Source: Paracidovorax avenae ATCC 19860
Lineage (GTDB): Bacteria > Pseudomonadota > Gammaproteobacteria > Burkholderiales > Burkholderiaceae_C
Length of the DNA: 64,000 bases
Direction of reading: 5' to 3'
NCBI RefSeq assembly: GCF_000176855.2
Contig: NC_015138.1
Location: 434,001 to 498,000 of the forward strand
Part shown: positions 14,510 to 23,050 of the stretch, piece after piece
How positions within the stretch are numbered: the first letter of the stretch is position 1
Layout: every line of letters begins with the position of its first letter
The notes under the pieces: model-generated
What the model saw: only the letters and a program-made list of their open reading frames with translations
Told to the model about the DNA's origin: nothing
Database searches by the model: none
Made by a program: the position numbers and the translations under genes

Positions 14510-14542
14510 AACGCGGACTTGCCTGCAAAGGCAGTCCGCGTT
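14510..14542 (+). promoter_or_regulatory. Long hairpin in the rpsJ-rplC gap overlapping a promoter
   Basis: AACGCGGACT (14510-14519) is perfectly complementary to AGTCCGCGTT (14533-14542), and the interior continues as TGCCT/AGGCA around GCAA with one bulged T. The element contains the -35 box of the promoter described separately. No T-tract follows. Confidence 0.6.
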
Positions 14543-14547
14543 ATACT
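14519..14547 (+). promoter_or_regulatory. Internal promoter of the S10 operon, upstream of rplC
   Basis: TTGCCT (14519-14524) and TATACT (14542-14547) are separated by exactly 17 bp. It lies in the 259-bp gap between rpsJ and rplC and would leave a leader of roughly 160 nt before rplC. The rest of this gap contains no gene that I can support. Confidence 0.65.
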
Positions 14548-14714
14548 TTGAGGCTTCGCATTTTTGCGCTCCGAATTCAAGCGGGGTGCAGGGCTGCGGA
14601 GTTTTATCAACCTTCTTTCGCGCACATTGGTGCCAAGCCGTCGAGGCCTGCGCCCGTCGTGCAAACGTCCTGGCCAATTGAAGTCGGGGCGGCGGAAGCT
14701 TTGGAGAACAACCA

Positions 14715-15389
14715 ATGAGTCTGAGCAACTCCCTCGGGTTGCTGGGCCGCAAGGTGGGCATGATGCGTCTGTTCACCGATGACGGGGACGCAGTGCCCGT
14801 CACGGTGGTGGATGTGTCCAACAACCGCGTGACCCAGGTCAAAACCCAAGAGAACGATGGCTACGTGGCCCTGCAGGTCACGTTCGGTTCGCGCAAGGCA
14901 TCTCGCGTGACCAAGCCCGAAGCCGGCCACCTTGCCAAGGCAGGTGTGGAAGCCGGTGAAATCATCCGTGAATTCCGCGTGACCGCAGAAACCGCTGGCA
15001 AGTACGCCACCGGCGCTGCAGTGCCCGTGGCGGACGTGTTCTCGGTGGGCCAGAAGGTCGATGTGCAAGGCACCTCGATCGGTAAGGGCTACGCCGGCAC
15101 GATCAAGCGCCACAACATGGCCTCGCAACGCGCATCGCACGGTAACAGCCGTTCGCACAATGTGCCCGGCTCCATCGGCATGGCGCAGGATCCCGGCCGC
15201 GTGTTCCCCGGCAAGCGCATGACGGGCCACCTCGGCGACGCCACCACCACCACGCAGAACCTCGACGTCATCCGCGTCGACGAGGCACGCCAGCTTCTCC
15301 TGATCAAGGGCGCCATTCCGGGCTCGAAGGGTGGCTTCGTGACCGTGCGTCCCGCCGTCAAGGCCAAAGCTTCCCAAGGAGCGAACTAA
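14715..15389 (+). CDS. rplC: 50S ribosomal protein L3 (224 aa)
   Basis: Core assembly protein of the large subunit near the peptidyl-transferase centre. Recognised by [13 protein letters not shown] at the N terminus and the central [15 protein letters not shown] loop. Its stop codon overlaps the rplD start by one base (TAATG), so translation is coupled. Confidence 0.98.
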   Translation: MSLSNSLGLLGRKVGMMRLFTDDGDAVPVTVVDVSNNRVTQVKTQENDGYVALQVTFGSRKASRVTKPEAGHLAKAGVEAGEIIREFRVTAETAGKYATGAAVPVADVFSVGQKVDVQGTSIGKGYAGTIKRHNMASQRASHGNSRSHNVPGSIGMAQDPGRVFPGKRMTGHLGDATTTTQNLDVIRVDEARQLLLIKGAIPGSKGGFVTVRPAVKAKASQGAN

Positions 15390-16009
15390 TGCAGCTCGAA
15401 CTCCTGAATGACCAAGGCCAGGCCGCGTCCAAGATCGACGTGCCCGAAACCGTGTTCGATCGCCAGTACAACGAAGACCTGATCCACCAGATCGTCGTGG
15501 CCTACCGCGCCAACGCCCGCCAGGGTACCCGCGCGCAGAAGGACCGCGAACAGGTTCGCCACTCGACCAAGAAGCCCTTCAAGCAAAAGGGCACCGGCAA
15601 CGCACGTGCCGGTATGACCTCCTCGCCGCTGTGGCGTGGGGGCGGTCGCATCTTCCCGAACCTGCCTGAAGAAAACTTCACGCAGAAGATCAACAAGAAG
15701 ATGTACCGCGCCGGTATGGCGTCCATCCTGTCGCAGCTGGCCCGCGAAGGCCGCCTGGCCGTGGTGGACTCGCTGAAGGTGGAAACGCCCAAGACCAAGG
15801 TGCTGGCCGACAAGTTCAAGGCCATGAACCTGCAATCGGTGATGGTGATCGCCGATGAAGTGGACGAAAACCTGTACCTCGCTTCCCGCAACCTGAAGAA
15901 CGTGTTCGTCGTCGAGCCGCGTTATGCAGATCCGGTGTCGCTGGTGCATTACAAGAAAGTGCTCGTCACCAAGGGCGCTATCGACAAACTCAAGGAGATG
16001 TTCGCATGA
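15389..16009 (+). CDS. rplD: 50S ribosomal protein L4 (206 aa)
   Basis: Large-subunit protein lining the exit tunnel; in enterobacteria it also autoregulates the S10 operon. The tunnel loop [20 protein letters not shown] is typical. It overlaps rplC by 1 base and rplW by 4 bases. Confidence 0.98.
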   Translation: MQLELLNDQGQAASKIDVPETVFDRQYNEDLIHQIVVAYRANARQGTRAQKDREQVRHSTKKPFKQKGTGNARAGMTSSPLWRGGGRIFPNLPEENFTQKINKKMYRAGMASILSQLAREGRLAVVDSLKVETPKTKVLADKFKAMNLQSVMVIADEVDENLYLASRNLKNVFVVEPRYADPVSLVHYKKVLVTKGAIDKLKEMFA

Positions 16010-16320
16010 GCACGACCAAGTTTGACGAAGGCCGTCTGATGCAGGTGCTGGTCGCTCCCATCGTGTCCGAAAAGGCCACCATGGTTGCCGAGAAGTCCAA
16101 TGCTGTGACGTTCAAGGTGCTGCAGAACGCAACCAAGCCCGAAATCAAGGCCGCCGTGGAATTGATGTTCAAGGTCGAGGTCAAGGGCGTTTCTGTGGTG
16201 AACACCAAAGGCAAGACCAAGCGCTTTGGCAAGACCATCGGCCGCCGCGACAACGTGCGCAAGGCCTATGTGACGCTGAAGGAAGGTCAAGAGCTGAACC
16301 TGTCCGGGGAGGCCGCTTAA
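16006..16320 (+). CDS. rplW: 50S ribosomal protein L23 (104 aa)
   Basis: Exit-tunnel protein that docks trigger factor and SRP. The conserved [12 protein letters not shown] segment and the basic loop [14 protein letters not shown] are present. The ATG overlaps the rplD stop (ATGA). Confidence 0.98.
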   Translation: MSTTKFDEGRLMQVLVAPIVSEKATMVAEKSNAVTFKVLQNATKPEIKAAVELMFKVEVKGVSVVNTKGKTKRFGKTIGRRDNVRKAYVTLKEGQELNLSGEAA

Positions 16321-17145
16321 ATGGCAGTCATCAAGATGAAACCCACCTCGCCCGGCCAACGTGCCGTGGTGAAGGTGACGCGTGACCACCTGTACAAGGG
16401 CGAGGCTTTCGCTGCGCTGCTGGAACCCCAGCACCAGAAGTCCGGCCGCAACAACAACGGTCACATCACCACCCGCCACAAGGGCGGTGGCCACAAGCAC
16501 CACTACCGCGTGGTGGACTTCAAGCGCAACAAGGATGCGATCCCGGCCAAGGTCGAGCGCATCGAGTACGACCCGAACCGTACGGCCCACATCGCCCTGG
16601 TGTGCTACGCCGACGGCGAGCGCCGCTACATCATCGCTCCCCGCAATCTGGAAGTCGGCGCCACCATCGTGAGCGGCTCCGAGGCCCCGATCCGCGTGGG
16701 CAACACGCTGCCGATCCGCAACATCCCCGTGGGTTCGACGATCCACTGCATCGAGCTCAAGCCCGGTGCCGGTGCCCAGATCGCCCGTTCCGCCGGTGCG
16801 TCCGCTACGCTGCTGGCCCGCGAAAGCACGTACGCCCAGGTGCGCATGCGCTCCGGCGAAGTGCGCAAGATCCACATCGAGTGCCGCGCCACCATCGGTG
16901 AAGTCGCCAACGAAGAACACAGCCTGCGCCAACTGGGCAAGGCCGGTGTGAAGCGCTGGATGGGTATCCGCCCGACCGTCCGCGGTGTGGCCATGAACCC
17001 GGTGGATCACCCGCACGGTGGTGGCGAAGGCCGCACCGGCGAAGGCCGCCATGCTGTCGATCCTTGGGGCAATCTGACCAAGGGTTATCGCACCCGCAAC
17101 AACAAGCGCACACAGGTCATGATCGTGTCGCGCCGCAAGAAGTAA
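16321..17145 (+). CDS. rplB: 50S ribosomal protein L2 (274 aa)
   Basis: Subunit-joining protein close to the peptidyl-transferase centre. The C-terminal signature [19 protein letters not shown] includes the conserved histidine. It starts immediately after the rplW stop with no gap. Confidence 0.99.
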   Translation: MAVIKMKPTSPGQRAVVKVTRDHLYKGEAFAALLEPQHQKSGRNNNGHITTRHKGGGHKHHYRVVDFKRNKDAIPAKVERIEYDPNRTAHIALVCYADGERRYIIAPRNLEVGATIVSGSEAPIRVGNTLPIRNIPVGSTIHCIELKPGAGAQIARSAGASATLLARESTYAQVRMRSGEVRKIHIECRATIGEVANEEHSLRQLGKAGVKRWMGIRPTVRGVAMNPVDHPHGGGEGRTGEGRHAVDPWGNLTKGYRTRNNKRTQVMIVSRRKK

Positions 17146-17155
17146 GGGATAACAA

Positions 17156-17434
17156 ATGACTCGTTCTCTCAAAAAGGGTCCGTTTGTTGACCACCACTTG
17201 CTGGCCAAGGTCGAGAAGGCCGTTGCCACCAAGGACAAGAAGCCAGTCAAGACCTGGTCGCGCCGCTCCATGGTCCTGCCCGAGTTCATCGGCCTGACCA
17301 TTGCCGTCCACAACGGCAAGCAGCACGTGCCGGTCTATATCACCGACCAGATGGTGGGCCACAAGCTGGGCGAATTCGCCCTGACGCGCACCTTCAAGGG
17401 TCACCCCGCGGACAAGAAGGTCCAGAAGAAATAA
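17156..17434 (+). CDS. rpsS: 30S ribosomal protein S19 (92 aa)
   Basis: Head protein contacting S13 and the A site. It has the family start [15 protein letters not shown] and the [18 protein letters not shown] segment. It begins 10 bp after rplB and 10 bp before rplV. Confidence 0.98.
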   Translation: MTRSLKKGPFVDHHLLAKVEKAVATKDKKPVKTWSRRSMVLPEFIGLTIAVHNGKQHVPVYITDQMVGHKLGEFALTRTFKGHPADKKVQKK

Positions 17435-17444
17435 GGAGCAGAAC

Positions 17445-17777
17445 ATGTCTGAAACACGTGCTGTCCTCCGTGGCGTCCGCCTGTCGGTGGACAAGGGCCG
17501 TCTGGTTGCGGACCTGATCCGCGGCAAGAAGGTTGACCAGGCCCTGAACATCCTGACGTTCACGCAGAAAAAAGCTGCCGGCATCGTCAAGAAGGTTCTG
17601 GAGTCCGCCATCGCCAATGCCGAGCACAACGACGGCGCCGATATCGACGAACTGAAGGTCAAGACCATCTACGTCGAACAAGGCACGACGCTCAAGCGCT
17701 TCACGGCCCGCGCCAAAGGCCGCGGCAACCGCATCAGCAAGCCCACCTGCCACGTGTACGTGACGGTCGGCAACTGA
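17445..17777 (+). CDS. rplV: 50S ribosomal protein L22 (110 aa)
   Basis: Tunnel-constriction protein whose beta-hairpin contacts macrolides. Segments such as [18 protein letters not shown] and [15 protein letters not shown] are typical. An AAGGAG precedes the ATG. Confidence 0.98.
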   Translation: MSETRAVLRGVRLSVDKGRLVADLIRGKKVDQALNILTFTQKKAAGIVKKVLESAIANAEHNDGADIDELKVKTIYVEQGTTLKRFTARAKGRGNRISKPTCHVYVTVGN

Positions 17778-17792
17778 GGCCAAAGGAAGAAT

Positions 17793-18674
17793 ATGGGACA
17801 GAAAATCCATCCTACCGGCTTCCGCCTGGCCGTGAGCCGCAACTGGGCCAGCCGCTGGTACGCGAGCAACCGTGACTTCGCCGGCATGCTGGCTGAAGAC
17901 ATCAAGGTGCGCGAATACCTGAAGGCCAAGCTGAAGAACGCCGCCGTGTCGCGCATCCTGATCGAGCGTCCTGCCAAGAACGCCCGCATCACGATCTATT
18001 CGGCACGCCCCGGCGTGGTGATCGGCAAGAAGGGCGAGGACATCGAGAACCTGAAGAAGGAACTCGCCTCCCGCCTGGGCGTGCCGGTCGCAGTGAACAT
18101 CGAGGAAGTGCGCAAGCCCGAAATCGATGCCAAGCTGATCGCCGACTCGATCACCCAGCAGCTCGAAAAGCGCATCATGTTCCGCCGCGCCATGAAGCGC
18201 GCGATGCAGAACGCGATGCGCCTGGGCGCCCAGGGCATCAAGATCATGTCCGCCGGCCGCCTGAACGGCATCGAAATCGCCCGTACCGAGTGGTACCGTG
18301 AAGGCCGTGTGCCGCTGCACACCCTGCGTGCCGACATCGACTACGGCACCTCCGAAGCCAAGACCACCTATGGTGTGATCGGCGTGAAGGTGTGGGTCTA
18401 CAAGGGCGACACGCTGGGCCGCAACGACCTGCCGGTGGCCGAGACGCCCCGTCCGGAAGAAGAGCGCCGCCCCCGCGGCCCCCGCCGTGATGGCCGCCCT
18501 GGTGGCGACCGTGCCGGTGCAGGCCGTGGTCCCCGTCGTCCCATGGGTGGCAATGCCGCTCCGGCCGATGGCAGCGACAAGCCCGCTGGTGCCGGTGGCA
18601 CCGACGCAACCGCCGTTAAGCGCGTTCGCAAGGTTGACGCGCCCGCTACAGCAGCGGACGGCAAAGGAGAATAA
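17793..18674 (+). CDS. rpsC: 30S ribosomal protein S3 with long low-complexity C-terminal tail (293 aa)
   Basis: Binds mRNA at the entry tunnel. The N-terminal KH domain ([18 protein letters not shown]) and the C-terminal S3 domain ([17 protein letters not shown]) are complete by about residue 215. The protein then continues for roughly 75 residues rich in Arg, Gly, Pro and Ala. The frame is clean, and rplP follows 2 bp after the stop, so the tail is genuine coding sequence. It is considerably longer than E. coli S3. Confidence 0.97.
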   Translation: MGQKIHPTGFRLAVSRNWASRWYASNRDFAGMLAEDIKVREYLKAKLKNAAVSRILIERPAKNARITIYSARPGVVIGKKGEDIENLKKELASRLGVPVAVNIEEVRKPEIDAKLIADSITQQLEKRIMFRRAMKRAMQNAMRLGAQGIKIMSAGRLNGIEIARTEWYREGRVPLHTLRADIDYGTSEAKTTYGVIGVKVWVYKGDTLGRNDLPVAETPRPEEERRPRGPRRDGRPGGDRAGAGRGPRRPMGGNAAPADGSDKPAGAGGTDATAVKRVRKVDAPATAADGKGE

Positions 18675-18676
18675 CG

Positions 18677-19093
18677 ATGCTGCAACCCGCTCGTCGCAAA
18701 TACCGCAAAGAGCAGAAGGGCCGTAACACCGGCGTCGCCACCCGGGGCAACTCGGTGGCGTTCGGCGACTTCGGCCTGAAGTGCACGGACCGTGGCCGCC
18801 TGACGGCCCGCCAGATCGAGGCCGCACGCCGTGCGATCTCCCGTCACGTGAAGCGTGGCGGCCGCATCTGGATCCGTGTGTTCCCCGACAAGCCGATTTC
18901 CACCAAGCCCGCAGAAGTGCGGATGGGTAACGGCAAGGGCAACCCCGAGTACTACGTGGCCGAGATCCAGCCCGGCAAGATCGTCTTCGAAATCGTTGGC
19001 GTTCCTGAAGAGCTGGCACGTGAAGCGTTCCGCCTGGCTGCCGCCAAGCTGCCGCTGCGCACCACGTTCGTCGCACGTCAAATCGGCGCTTGA
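18677..19093 (+). CDS. rplP: 50S ribosomal protein L16 (138 aa)
   Basis: Organises the A-site region of the large subunit. It begins [17 protein letters not shown] and has the [11 protein letters not shown] motif. It follows rpsC by 2 bp and lies 14 bp before rpmC. Confidence 0.98.
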   Translation: MLQPARRKYRKEQKGRNTGVATRGNSVAFGDFGLKCTDRGRLTARQIEAARRAISRHVKRGGRIWIRVFPDKPISTKPAEVRMGNGKGNPEYYVAEIQPGKIVFEIVGVPEELAREAFRLAAAKLPLRTTFVARQIGA

Positions 19094-19107
19094 TCAGGAG
19101 AATTGAT

Positions 19108-19305
19108 ATGACCAAAGCTGCTGAACTGCGCCAGAAGGACGTCGCCGGCCTGGAGGCCGAGATCAAGTCGCTGCAGAAGGCCCATTTCGGCCTGCGCATG
19201 CAGAAGGCCACGCAACAACTGGGCAACACGGGCACGCTGCGCACCACGCGCCGCGACATCGCCCGCGCCAAGACCATCCTTGCTGAAAAGCAAGCCGCCA
19301 AGTAA
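19108..19305 (+). CDS. rpmC: 50S ribosomal protein L29 (65 aa)
   Basis: Small tunnel-exit protein made of two antiparallel helices. The start at 19108 ([11 protein letters not shown]) follows an AGGAG and gives the normal 65 aa; an in-frame ATG at 19090 overlaps rplP and is unlikely. [19 protein letters not shown] is the conserved second helix. Confidence 0.97.
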   Translation: MTKAAELRQKDVAGLEAEIKSLQKAHFGLRMQKATQQLGNTGTLRTTRRDIARAKTILAEKQAAK

Positions 19306-19314
19306 GGAGCCGAC

Positions 19315-19584
19315 ATGACGGAAGCTAAAAAATCCCTCAAGCGCACCTTGGTTGGCAAGGTGGTCAGCGACAAGCGTGAGAAGACCGTGACGGTGCTCGT
19401 CGAGCGCCGCGTGAAGCACCCGATCTACGACAAGATCGTGATCAAGTCGAGCAAGTACCACGCGCACGACGAGAACAGCGAGTACAAGCTGGGCGACACG
19501 ATCGAGATCACGGAAAGCCGCCCACTCTCCAAGACCAAGAACTGGGTTGCGACCCGCCTGGTCCAGAAGGCTGCCCTGGTCTGA
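19315..19584 (+). CDS. rpsQ: 30S ribosomal protein S17 (89 aa)
   Basis: Primary 16S rRNA-binding OB-fold protein. Recognised by [20 protein letters not shown] and the [11 protein letters not shown] segment. It is the last gene of the S10 operon here; the operon ends in the terminator immediately downstream. Confidence 0.98.
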   Translation: MTEAKKSLKRTLVGKVVSDKREKTVTVLVERRVKHPIYDKIVIKSSKYHAHDENSEYKLGDTIEITESRPLSKTKNWVATRLVQKAALV

Positions 19585-19616
19585 GTGGCTCTCCACTCTT
19601 CCGGCGACACGCCCTC

Positions 19617-19650
19617 CAAAAACGGCCCACAATCGTGGGCCGTTTTTTTA
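19617..19650 (+). terminator. Strong Rho-independent terminator of the S10 operon
   Basis: AACGGCCCAC (19621-19630) pairs perfectly with GTGGGCCGTT (19635-19644) around a 4-nt loop. An A-tract precedes it, and seven T residues follow at 19643-19649. It closes the ribosomal transcript after rpsQ. Confidence 0.92.
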
Positions 19651-19730
19651 TTTCCGGCGCCGGTGCCCCCGTTCGTGGCGCACCGGCTGACCCATCCCAT
19701 CCACCATCCCACCCAACTGGAGAAGAAAGC

Positions 19731-20237
19731 ATGATCAAGATCGGAGAAGCGCTGCCTGCCGTGACGCTGATGGAATACTCTGAAGTCGAGGGCGGAGGCT
19801 GCAGCATCGGCCCGAACCCCGTGGACGTCGCGAAGGCCTCGGCCGGCAAGACGATCGCGCTGTTCGCGGTGCCGGGCGCTTTCACGCCGACCTGCTCCGC
19901 CAAGCACGTGCCGGGCTACGTCGAGCAGGCCGAGGCCTTCAAGGCGGCCGGCGTGGACGAGATCTGGTGCCTGAGCGTCAACGATGCCTTCGTCATGGGC
20001 GCCTGGGCGCGTGACCAGAAGACCGACGGCAAGGTGCGCATGCTGGCCGACGGCGATGCCGCCTTCGCGAAGGCCACCGGCCTGACGCTGGACCTCAACG
20101 GCAAGGGCCTGGGCCTGCGCAGCAACCGCTATTCCATGCTGGTCAAGGATGGCAAGGTGGCTTCGCTGAACATCGAGGCGCCCGGCAAGTTCGAGGTGAG
20201 CGACGCGGACACGCTGCTGGCCCAGGCCCGCGGCTGA
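19731..20237 (+). CDS. Peroxiredoxin, Prx5-type (168 aa)
   Basis: Thiol peroxidase reducing hydrogen peroxide and organic peroxides. The active site PGAFTPTCS places the peroxidatic cysteine at Cys55. The segment VWCLSVNDAFVMGAWA-like (here IWCLSVNDAFVMGAWA) and GLGLRSNRYSMLV are hallmarks of the PrxV/BAS1-like subgroup. The start at 19731 follows GGAGAAGAAAGC; the frame is open further upstream through the terminator, which excludes an earlier start. Confidence 0.93.
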   Translation: MIKIGEALPAVTLMEYSEVEGGGCSIGPNPVDVAKASAGKTIALFAVPGAFTPTCSAKHVPGYVEQAEAFKAAGVDEIWCLSVNDAFVMGAWARDQKTDGKVRMLADGDAAFAKATGLTLDLNGKGLGLRSNRYSMLVKDGKVASLNIEAPGKFEVSDADTLLAQARG

Positions 20238-20267
20238 GCGCGGCTAGCAGACCCTCCTGGCGTGGTT

Positions 20268-20309
20268 GCCGCATCGTGTCGTACCCCTTTGTACGGCCTG
20301 CGATGCGGC
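20268..20309. other. Stem-loop between convergent peroxiredoxin and GNAT genes
   Basis: GCCGCATCG (20268-20276) is complementary to CGATGCGGC (20301-20309), with an inner CGTAC/GTACG stem. No T-tract accompanies it on either strand. It could be a weak bidirectional transcription stop or a mobile-repeat remnant. Confidence 0.35.
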
Positions 20310-20377
20310 GCGTTGACAGAATCAAACGCTTCTGGACCGTGTGAACCGATCCAGGCCTGTCCCGGGGCCGTGCACTC

Positions 20378-21004
20378 TCAGTCGATATCGACCTTGAGGT
20401 AGTGCGATCCTGCGATGGGGTTGTGATAGTAGGGCGGGATTTCCTCGAAACCCAGGTCGGCGTAGAGGGCCCGCGCGGACTCCATGCCGTCCAGCGTGTC
20501 CAGGAGCACGCAGGCGTATCCCGCCTGCCGGGCCACGTCCAGCATGGCCTCCGCCAGTTGCCGTCCGAGGCCGAATCCGCGGAAGGCCTTGCGCACGTAC
20601 AGGCGCTTCATTTCGGCCGCGTTCGGGTAGTCGGCGGTGTCCAGCGGCCGGAGGGCGCAGCACCCCGCGATGGCGCCGCCCACTTCGGCCAGGAGGATCT
20701 GCCCGCGCGGCGGGGCATAGTCGCCGGGCAACTCTGCCAGTTCGGCATCGAAACCCTGGAACTCCAGGTCGATACCCAGGCTGTCGCCGTATTCCCGGAA
20801 GATGGCGCGCACGGGCTCCATCTCGGTGGGCTGGGAGGGCGTGAGGAGCGCGATGGAGGGCTGGTCCACGGAAAGCGTCGGAAGGGTGGCAGTGGGAACC
20901 AGTGTAACGGCATGCCCTGGCGACCCTGCGGCCGGCCCGGGCCCCATGCCGCGCTGGGCATCACGTTCCCCCTGCCAGGGCACGGTGTCCTGGCCCCGGT
21001 GCAC
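20378..21004 (-). CDS. GNAT-family N-acetyltransferase (up to 208 aa)
   Basis: Acetyl-CoA-dependent acetyltransferase of the GCN5 family. The core contains EMKRLYVRKAFRGFGLGRQLAE, which is the acetyl-CoA-binding R-x-x-G-x-G/A loop, and a YKDLGF-like ALYADLGFEEIPPYY motif near the end. The N terminus is uncertain. ATG at 21004 lies 15 bp after the TlpA-type gene, but the first 35 or so residues do not look like GNAT sequence, so a later start (for example a GTG near codon 33) is possible. Substrate unknown. Confidence 0.82.
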   Translation of the reverse strand: MHRGQDTVPWQGERDAQRGMGPGPAAGSPGHAVTLVPTATLPTLSVDQPSIALLTPSQPTEMEPVRAIFREYGDSLGIDLEFQGFDAELAELPGDYAPPRGQILLAEVGGAIAGCCALRPLDTADYPNAAEMKRLYVRKAFRGFGLGRQLAEAMLDVARQAGYACVLLDTLDGMESARALYADLGFEEIPPYYHNPIAGSHYLKVDID

Positions 21005-21019
21005 GGCGGGCGTCGCAGT

Positions 21020-21526
21020 TCAGGTTTCGGCCAGGAGCCGTTCGATCAACTGGTGGAGTTCCGCGAAGTCTGGGGCCCCCACGTAGCTCTTCACGATCTC
21101 GCCGCGCTTGTTCACGATGAAGGTCGAGGGGGTGAGCTGTACGTCGCCCCAGGCCTTGGCCACCGATCCGGTGTTGTCGATGGCTACCTTGAAGGGGAGC
21201 TGGCGGGTCTGCGCGAAGTTCACCACGTAGCTCGGCGGGTCATAGCTCATGGCCACGGCCAGAGTATCGAAGCCGCGGTCGCGGTACTTGCCGTAGGTGG
21301 ACACGATCTGCGGCATCTCGGCCACGCAGGTGGTGCAGCTGGTCGCCCAGAAATTCACGAGGGTGACCTTCCCGCGGAGGTCTGCGGTGGTCTGGCGGCT
21401 GCCGTCAAGCAGCACGAAGGTGGATTCCGGGGCCTGGGAGCGTCCCGCGCCCAGGAAGACGAAGGCGCCCACCCCCACGAAGGCCGCGACCGCGGCAGCG
21501 CCGATCCAATGCTTCAAGCCCATCAT
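21020..21526 (-). CDS. TlpA/ResA-like membrane-anchored thiol-disulfide oxidoreductase (168 aa)
   Basis: Thioredoxin-fold protein exported to the periplasm. An N-terminal hydrophobic segment (about residues 7-26) serves as signal anchor. The redox motif is WATSCTTC with Cys64 and Cys67. The cis-proline loop reads LTPSTFIVNKRGEIV. Such proteins reduce apocytochromes or other periplasmic thiols. It is cotranscribed with the GNAT gene downstream. Confidence 0.9.
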   Translation of the reverse strand: MMGLKHWIGAAAVAAFVGVGAFVFLGAGRSQAPESTFVLLDGSRQTTADLRGKVTLVNFWATSCTTCVAEMPQIVSTYGKYRDRGFDTLAVAMSYDPPSYVVNFAQTRQLPFKVAIDNTGSVAKAWGDVQLTPSTFIVNKRGEIVKSYVGAPDFAELHQLIERLLAET

Positions 21527-21725
21527 GCCGTCCTTCCATCCGTCCGTTCAGGCCGCGCGGCGCGCGAAACGCGGCGCACGGCTGCCATTGTGCCGGACGA
21601 GGCGGTCCGGCGCATGCCGCTGGTGGAGCAAGCGGCCAGCAGAAAGGTTCGGGCTTGATGCGTATCAATCGCCGGGACGCATGCCGTGCGCGGGGCCACC
21701 GGGATGGGCCGACCATAATGCCCGC

Positions 21726-22295
21726 ATGTCGCGCAACCGCATGCCCTGGATCCTGCTGGCCGGCGCCGTGTCGCTGGCGGGCTGCAGTCCGTCGCTGGAC
21801 TGGCGTTCCGTCCGGATGGACGATGCCGGACTGACGGCGCTGCTTCCGTGCAAGCCGGAACGTGCCGTGCGGCCCGTCGAGCTGCAGGGGCGCTCCGTGG
21901 ATTTGTCCATGGCCGGGTGCGATGCCGATGGCGCCACCTTCGCCTTATCCCACATGGTGCTTCCGCCGGGTGCCGGCGCGGCCGAAGCGGGGGCTGTGCT
22001 CGCGCAGTGGCGTGCGGCGACATTGGCGCGCATCGGCGCGCCGGCGGACGCGGCAGGGCCCGGCGCCCCGTTCACGCCTCCTGGTGCGCTGCCATTGCCG
22101 CAGTCCGTGCGCCTGCAGGCGCAGGGTGCGGCGCCGGGACAGGGGGCTGCGGTGGCGATGGATGCCGCCTGGTTTGCCCGGGCGGAAGCCTCCGAAGGTG
22201 GGCCGCGGATGCGGCTCTACCACGCGGTGATCTACAGCCCCCAGCCGCGGGCTGCAGGGGCGGACACGTTTTTCCCCGGGCTCGCATTGCGATAA
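21726..22295 (+). CDS. Putative lipoprotein of unknown function (189 aa)
   Basis: The N terminus MSRNRMPWILLAGAVSLAGC is a lipoprotein signal peptide with Cys20. The mature part begins with a segment like those of proteins that measure or bind other components (WRSVRMDDAGLTALLPCKPERA). I do not recognise a catalytic motif. Two further cysteines (in LLPCKPE and MAGCDAD) could form a disulfide. It lies 21 bp upstream of the PTS genes, so it may be cotranscribed with them. Confidence 0.78.
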   Translation: MSRNRMPWILLAGAVSLAGCSPSLDWRSVRMDDAGLTALLPCKPERAVRPVELQGRSVDLSMAGCDADGATFALSHMVLPPGAGAAEAGAVLAQWRAATLARIGAPADAAGPGAPFTPPGALPLPQSVRLQAQGAAPGQGAAVAMDAAWFARAEASEGGPRMRLYHAVIYSPQPRAAGADTFFPGLALR

Positions 22296-22316
22296 TGCGG
22301 TTCACCTGACCTCCCC

Positions 22317-22769
22317 ATGAGCACGCGCATCCTCCTCATCGCCCATGCCCCGCTGGCCCATGCGCTGCGCGCCTGCGCCCTGCACGTGTTTCCGGACACT
22401 GCCGAAGACATCCTGGCGCTGGATGTACATCCGAATGCCCCTCCCGAGGACACGCTGGCAGCCGCAAGCATCCTGCTGGACGGAGCGGGCGGGGACGACC
22501 CCATCCTCGTGCTGACGGACGTGTTCGGCGCGACGCCGTGCAACGTGGCGCAGCGCCTCGTGGATGGTGAGCGCTCGCGGCTGGTCACCGGGGTGAACCT
22601 GCCGATGCTGCTGCGCGCGGTGAGCTATCGCCACGAGCCGCTCGAGGCGCTCGTCGCCCGCGCGGTCGCGGGCGGCACCCAGGGGGTGATGCAGGTCGCT
22701 GTCGCCGCACCCCAGAACCAGATCCGACGCTCCCATCATGATCAAGACGAATATCACCATCAGCAATAA
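22317..22769 (+). CDS. PTS EIIA component, mannose/ManX type (150 aa)
   Basis: Phosphocarrier of the mannose-family EIIA fold. The phosphorylatable histidine is His10 in LLIAHAPLA, and the ILVLTDVFGATPCNVA strand is characteristic. It accepts phosphate from HPr, whose gene overlaps its 3' end by 32 bp in another frame. No EIIB or EIIC gene is present, so the product is more likely regulatory than part of a sugar transporter. Confidence 0.92.
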   Translation: MSTRILLIAHAPLAHALRACALHVFPDTAEDILALDVHPNAPPEDTLAAASILLDGAGGDDPILVLTDVFGATPCNVAQRLVDGERSRLVTGVNLPMLLRAVSYRHEPLEALVARAVAGGTQGVMQVAVAAPQNQIRRSHHDQDEYHHQQ

Positions 22770-23007
22770 GCTGGGCCTGCATGCCCGGGCATCGGCCAAG
22801 CTCACCAAGCTGGCGGGCAGCTTTCCCTGCGAGGTGTGGATGGCCCGGGGCGAGCGCCGCGTGAATGCCAAGAGCATCATGGGCGTGATGATGCTGGCCG
22901 CGGGCATCGGCACCGAAGTCTCGATCGAGACCGACGGTCCGCAGGAGCAGGAAGCGATGGATGCGTTGCGCGCGCTCATCGACGGCAAGTTCGGCGAGGG
23001 AGAGTGA
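22738..23007 (+). CDS. ptsH: Phosphocarrier protein HPr (89 aa)
   Basis: Transfers phosphate from enzyme I to EIIA. The active-site histidine is His15 in LGLHARAS. Ser46 lies in NAKSIMGVMML, the region phosphorylated by HPr kinase/phosphorylase, so serine regulation is plausible. It begins inside the EIIA gene and ends 43 bp before ptsI. Confidence 0.96.
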   Translation: MIKTNITISNKLGLHARASAKLTKLAGSFPCEVWMARGERRVNAKSIMGVMMLAAGIGTEVSIETDGPQEQEAMDALRALIDGKFGEGE

Positions 23008-23050
23008 GTCCGGGAATGGCCCCCTCAGCAACCCGTTCCGGAGACCTCCG

